DNA from: Pelobacter propionicus DSM 2379
Lineage (GTDB): Bacteria; Desulfobacterota; Desulfuromonadia; Geobacterales; Pseudopelobacteraceae
Direction: 5' to 3'
DNA: 64,000 bases
Assembly: GCF_000015045.1 (NCBI RefSeq)
Contig: NC_008609.1
Span: 2,489,501-2,553,500 of the forward strand
This document shows positions 60,489 through 64,000 of the stretch, in pieces. The notes below the pieces were generated by a model. That model ran no database searches. It was given only the letters and a program-made list of their open reading frames with translations, and was not told the DNA's origin. Both the position numbers and the translations under genes were made by a program. Each line of letters starts with the position of its first letter. Position 1 is the first letter of the stretch.

Positions 60489-63239
60489 TCAGCGGCACAT
60501 CGCCTGGGCAACCATCCGGGCCAAATCCGCCCTGCGGTACGGTTTCTGGAGAAAACCCATGATACCGGCGGCCTGCAGTTCCTCCAGGCTGTTCTCACGG
60601 GCGAAACCGGAGGTAACCAGAACCCTGGCATGGGGATCAATGGCACGGATCTCCCGGAAGCAGGCCAGTCCCCCCATGCGCGGCATGACCATGTCCAGCA
60701 GAACCAGATCGATATCCCCGCCACGGGCAGCGAAGATTTCCACCCCTTCCCGGCCATCGGTTGCCTGCAGGACCCGATAGCCGAGACTCTCCAGGATATC
60801 CGCAGCGACCGTCCTGACCTGTTCCTCGTCGTCAACAATCAGGATGCAGCCGTGCTGCGCTGTCCCGGATGCCTCCCCTTCTTCCGCTGAGCAGGCGGGA
60901 CTGACGTCGTTAACCGGCAGACAGAGGTTGAAGACGGTTCCCACGCCCTTCTCGCTCTGCACGCAGATACAGCCGTGATGTTCCCTGATCGTACCGTACA
61001 CCGCAGCCAGGCCCAAACCGGTCCCCTTGCCGACTCCCTTGGTGGTGAAGAACGGTTCGAATATTCGCGGCAGCAGATCCTGAGGTATGCCCTCGCCCGT
61101 ATCCCGAATACCGATGCGCACAAAACAGCCCGGCTCAATGGGAAAGGAGCTATCCCGGCAGTAGGCCTCGCTCAGCTCCACGTTTTCGGTGGATATGGTC
61201 AGCACTCCCCCCTCGGGCATGGCATGGCCGGCATTGACGCACAGGTTGATGATCGAGTTGACCATCTGGACCGGATCTCCCTTGATGGTCGACGGCGCGG
61301 CATTGAGTTCGCGCCTGATGGTAATTCCCTTGTCCAGGCTGTGTTCCAGCAGAGTCAGGGCATTTCCGATGGCGTGGTGCAGATCCATGGGAGCAATGAC
61401 GACGTTTCCCTTGCGCGAGAAGATCAGCAGCCGCTGAGTGAGTCCGGCGGCATTCTCGCTCGCCGTGAGAATGGTGGAGACATGCTTCTGCAGGGGGTGG
61501 CCGCTGCCCAGCTTCAACGCCAGCATCTCCGCGTTGCCGATGATCCCCCCCAACATATTGTTGAAATCATGGGCCACACCACCGGCCAGTTGGCCGATCG
61601 CCTCCAGCTTCCTGCTTTGGGCCTGTTGTTCCTCTCGCAGGTATTCGTCGGTTATGTCGCGGAACACCAGGACGATGCCGATAATCTCCCCCTCGTTGGT
61701 GCGAATGGGAGCCCCCGAGTCGGCAACGCGGTACTCGGCACCACTCCGGGAGATCAGGATCGTGTCGGTTTCCAGGGCGGTGGTATCCCCCGACGCCAGA
61801 ACCGAACTCACCGGATCCGGGCAGGTTTCCCTGCTGACGGCATTGACCAGGCGCAGCACTTCGCCCAGGCTCCGGCCACCAGCCTCCGGGAACATCCATC
61901 CGGTAAGTTTCTCGGCCACAGGGTTCATGCCGGTGATCCGGCCGGACGTATCCGTGGTTATGACGGCATCGCCGATGGAACGGATGGTGATGCGCAGGTT
62001 TTCCTCACTGCGGGCCAGGCTCCCGCGGGCGTCCCGCAAACGACGGTTCGTGACCAAAAGGGCAATGATCATGACCGTGAACAGGCAGAATGCCGCGATC
62101 ACGCTCCATACCAGCTGACGGTAGGCCTGGTAGAAGGAGAAGGGGCGGTGGAGCACGATGCTGCCCGCGGGCAACCGCTGCTCGTCGATGCCGAATCGGG
62201 TCAGTTGCCGGCTGTCGAACATGTACCTGTTGTGGCTGGCCGTCTCCACCGGGATGTCCGCCGCCACGGCCTGGCCGGAGAGGATGCGCAGGGCCAATTC
62301 CGCGGCATGCTGCCCCTGGATCGCGCCGCTGTTCACTTTGCCGCCCAAGAGCCCCAGACCGAGGTTTGCGCTGGAGGTGGCCATGACCGGCACAGGCGAC
62401 GCCTCGGCGATCATCGGGTAGATGGCGGTGTTGTCAAACACCCTGCCGTCGCGGTCCCGATACCAGGCCGGGGCGATAACCACGCTCCCCTGGCGCAATC
62501 CCTTCAGGCGCTCCAACAGCTCCCGTGTGGACAACTGCTCACCATCCAGATACACGAACTCCATGCCGGGAAAGTCAGCCTCGCTCTCCCGGGCCATCTG
62601 GCGCGTGCCCACCCCGGTAGGTGTCCCGTCGCTGACGATCACGATTTGTCTGGTTTGCGGAAAGAGACGGATGGCCAGGGATATGTTGTCCCTGATATCA
62701 AGCGTTTCGACCAGTCCGGTGAAAAATCGCTTCGGCACCGTCAACGCCGACTGCACATCGTTGACGCCGCAAAAGACCACCGGAACGGAGGGAAACAGTT
62801 CGGCATGGTGGCGTTTCACGAAGTTGAGGGCATCATCGTCGGAGGTGATGATGATATCCGGACGCATCTCACGGTACTTCAGGCTAAACAGCCGCTCCAG
62901 GGCAGCCAGCAGCTGGTCGCTGTGGAATCGTTTTTCATCCATGTACTCGACGTGGAGTTCCACCTTTCGCGGAACCCTGGCCATGGTGGAGATAACCGCC
63001 GCGGTGACGTCATCGGTCCACCTGAACCCCTGGTGGTAGGAATTGAGCAGCAGCAGATGGTATGGGGGCTGCTCCTCCGCCGCCACCGGCAATGGGAGCG
63101 GGAAAACGACGCTCGTAATCAGCAACAGTATCAGCGTGAAAGCAGTGAAGACCCTCGAGCGGCTCTCACCAAGGGTCCTTCCGCGGAGGGAGGGTGCGGG
63201 CCGGTACTGCGATGGTTGCATTCTTGCGGCTAATGACAT
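60489..63239 (-). CDS. Hybrid sensor histidine kinase with ABC-type binding domain
   Basis: 916 residues. A signal-anchor (about 30-53) precedes a periplasmic ABC_sub_bind-like sensor (HLLLLNSYHQGFRWTDDVTAAV to RILSGQAVAADIPVE, about 57-345). A second membrane helix lies near 375-397 (LVWSVIAAFCLFTVMIIALLV). A PAS domain (SEENLRITIRSIGDAVITTD; about 412-530) leads to HisKA with the phospho-His in LAGGVAHDFNNML. HATPase N box NSIINLCVNAGHAM and G box GKGTGLGLAAVYG follow. The C-terminal receiver has DD in LIVDDEEQV and D in LVLLDMVMPRMGG. The ligand is unknown. The start at 63239 is uncertain; the ATG at 63221 is possible. Confidence 0.9.
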   Translation of the reverse strand: MSLAARMQPSQYRPAPSLRGRTLGESRSRVFTAFTLILLLITSVVFPLPLPVAAEEQPPYHLLLLNSYHQGFRWTDDVTAAVISTMARVPRKVELHVEYMDEKRFHSDQLLAALERLFSLKYREMRPDIIITSDDDALNFVKRHHAELFPSVPVVFCGVNDVQSALTVPKRFFTGLVETLDIRDNISLAIRLFPQTRQIVIVSDGTPTGVGTRQMARESEADFPGMEFVYLDGEQLSTRELLERLKGLRQGSVVIAPAWYRDRDGRVFDNTAIYPMIAEASPVPVMATSSANLGLGLLGGKVNSGAIQGQHAAELALRILSGQAVAADIPVETASHNRYMFDSRQLTRFGIDEQRLPAGSIVLHRPFSFYQAYRQLVWSVIAAFCLFTVMIIALLVTNRRLRDARGSLARSEENLRITIRSIGDAVITTDTSGRITGMNPVAEKLTGWMFPEAGGRSLGEVLRLVNAVSRETCPDPVSSVLASGDTTALETDTILISRSGAEYRVADSGAPIRTNEGEIIGIVLVFRDITDEYLREEQQAQSRKLEAIGQLAGGVAHDFNNMLGGIIGNAEMLALKLGSGHPLQKHVSTILTASENAAGLTQRLLIFSRKGNVVIAPMDLHHAIGNALTLLEHSLDKGITIRRELNAAPSTIKGDPVQMVNSIINLCVNAGHAMPEGGVLTISTENVELSEAYCRDSSFPIEPGCFVRIGIRDTGEGIPQDLLPRIFEPFFTTKGVGKGTGLGLAAVYGTIREHHGCICVQSEKGVGTVFNLCLPVNDVSPACSAEEGEASGTAQHGCILIVDDEEQVRTVAADILESLGYRVLQATDGREGVEIFAARGGDIDLVLLDMVMPRMGGLACFREIRAIDPHARVLVTSGFARENSLEELQAAGIMGFLQKPYRRADLARMVAQAMCR

Positions 63240-63602
63240 AAACAGGCCACCTTATCGTTCGAGACTCCCCGGAAGGGAGCCCTGTTTCGGCCCATGAAAG
63301 ACGGGAGACATGCGATCTGCGCGTGCGAAAACCATGCTGTTCCTGCCAAAGCATAACAGTTTACGGAGCGATGTAAAACAGCGCCTCCCTCCCCTTGTCA
63401 TGGCACTGCAGAGGGTCAAGGGCCGGCCGCGGCGCCCGTGATGCGTACACTGAAGAGATGAAGAACAGGTAGTAAAAGCTCGGGTTCTGTGATAGCTTTC
63501 AGCAGGCAACAATCCGGAATCACCGGACAATCGCTTTCAAGCGGGACGCGCCCTCCCTCTGCACGGAACAGCCCGCGCTCCCCACCAACCCGGAGGCATA
63601 TC
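63240..63602. other. Divergent intergenic region between the kinase and aroE
   Basis: 363 bases with no supported gene. A GGAGG six bases before the aroE ATG is the only site I can name with confidence; I found no convincing promoter hexamers, hairpin or repeat. Confidence 0.5.
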
Positions 63603-64000
63603 ATGAATCCATGTAGCACCCCCAGCCTGTATGGCGTCATCGGCTACCCCCTGGGGCACAGCTTGAGCCCGCTTCTCCACAACACCGCGTTTCGCGAACT
63701 GGGCATTCCCGGTGTTCTGCTGCCCTGGTCCATCGAGCCGGAGCGGCTTCCCGCCTTCATCCAGTCGGTTCGACTGCTCAATATCCGCGGCGCCTGCGTC
63801 ACGATCCCCCACAAGCAGAGCATCATCCCGCTTCTGGACCGGGTAACCGACCGGGTCAAGGCGCTGGGTGCGGCGAACACGCTCTACTGGGATGGCGATC
63901 TCCTCTGCGGTGACAATACCGACATCCTGGGCTTCATGTCGCCGCTGCAGGCGGATCCACCGTCGGCGGAGCAGACAAGGGTTCTGGTGCTGGGGGCAGG
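63603..64000 (+). CDS. aroE: Shikimate dehydrogenase (3' part beyond the window)
   Basis: NADPH-dependent reduction of 3-dehydroshikimate in aromatic amino-acid synthesis. The first 132 residues are visible: YGVIGYPLGHSLSPLLHNTAF (substrate SLSP), CVTIPHKQSI with the catalytic Lys, AANTLYWDGDLLCGDNTDILGF with the catalytic Asp, and the start of the Rossmann domain RVLVLGAG at the right edge. GGAGG precedes the ATG by six bases. Confidence 0.95.
   Translation, partial: MNPCSTPSLYGVIGYPLGHSLSPLLHNTAFRELGIPGVLLPWSIEPERLPAFIQSVRLLNIRGACVTIPHKQSIIPLLDRVTDRVKALGAANTLYWDGDLLCGDNTDILGFMSPLQADPPSAEQTRVLVLGA

Overview
The window reads as chromosomal DNA of a GC-rich deltaproteobacterium of the Geobacter/Pelobacter group (Desulfuromonadota). 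The basis is the gene content: citramalate synthase, a 2-oxoglutarate:ferredoxin oxidoreductase cluster beside malate dehydrogenase, MtaB, a Lon-like protease, an ABC-type-sensor hybrid kinase and a type I-E CRISPR system with the GTGTTCCCC...GGGGATGAACCG repeat class. No 16S rRNA is present, so the species is an inference.

Layout. 1-5.3 kb (minus): thrS (cut by the left edge), tRNA-Val, rlmD, rdgB, rph and a 51-residue zinc ribbon. 5.3-7.6 kb (minus): an SLBB/HhH protein and cimA. 7.8-15.5 kb (plus): a giant DUF748 protein, a MATE exporter, mtaB, a LuxR-type regulator with a degenerate receiver, and a small periplasmic protein. 15.7-18.8 kb (minus): ruvB, a DnaA/Hda-like ATPase and an unusual J-domain/leucine-rich-repeat protein in one tight operon. 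19-30.7 kb: rlpA, korCBAD and mdh, a LysM lipoprotein, aspS, lepB, lepA and an MFS carrier. 30.9-31.9 kb: an O-methyltransferase, followed by a short patch with DnaA boxes.

32-46 kb is the accessory part. On the minus strand the order is cas3-cse1-cse2-cas7-cas5-cas6e, leader, a 43-spacer CRISPR array, cas1-cas2, a REP-associated tyrosine transposase (RAYT) and acpH. The array therefore lies between cas6e and cas1 instead of after cas2. The cas1-cas2/RAYT side is peppered with REP-like hairpin elements that look like the RAYT's own substrates; one lies inside the RAYT gene and three supply stop codons. A DUF1778/GNAT toxin-antitoxin pair is divergent from cas3.

46-64 kb returns to housekeeping and mixed genes: an exonuclease, a Lon-like protease, hrpB, an MFS carrier with chorismate mutase, a GNAT enzyme, aldehyde dehydrogenase, nitroreductase, a THUMP methyltransferase with coaE, tRNA-Arg, a NagZ-like lipoprotein, a hybrid histidine kinase and the start of aroE. 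Two copies of a ~180-bp long-hairpin element at 51978-52157 and 56825-57009 differ at paired positions in a compensatory way; this is the most interesting unexplained structure I see outside the CRISPR region.
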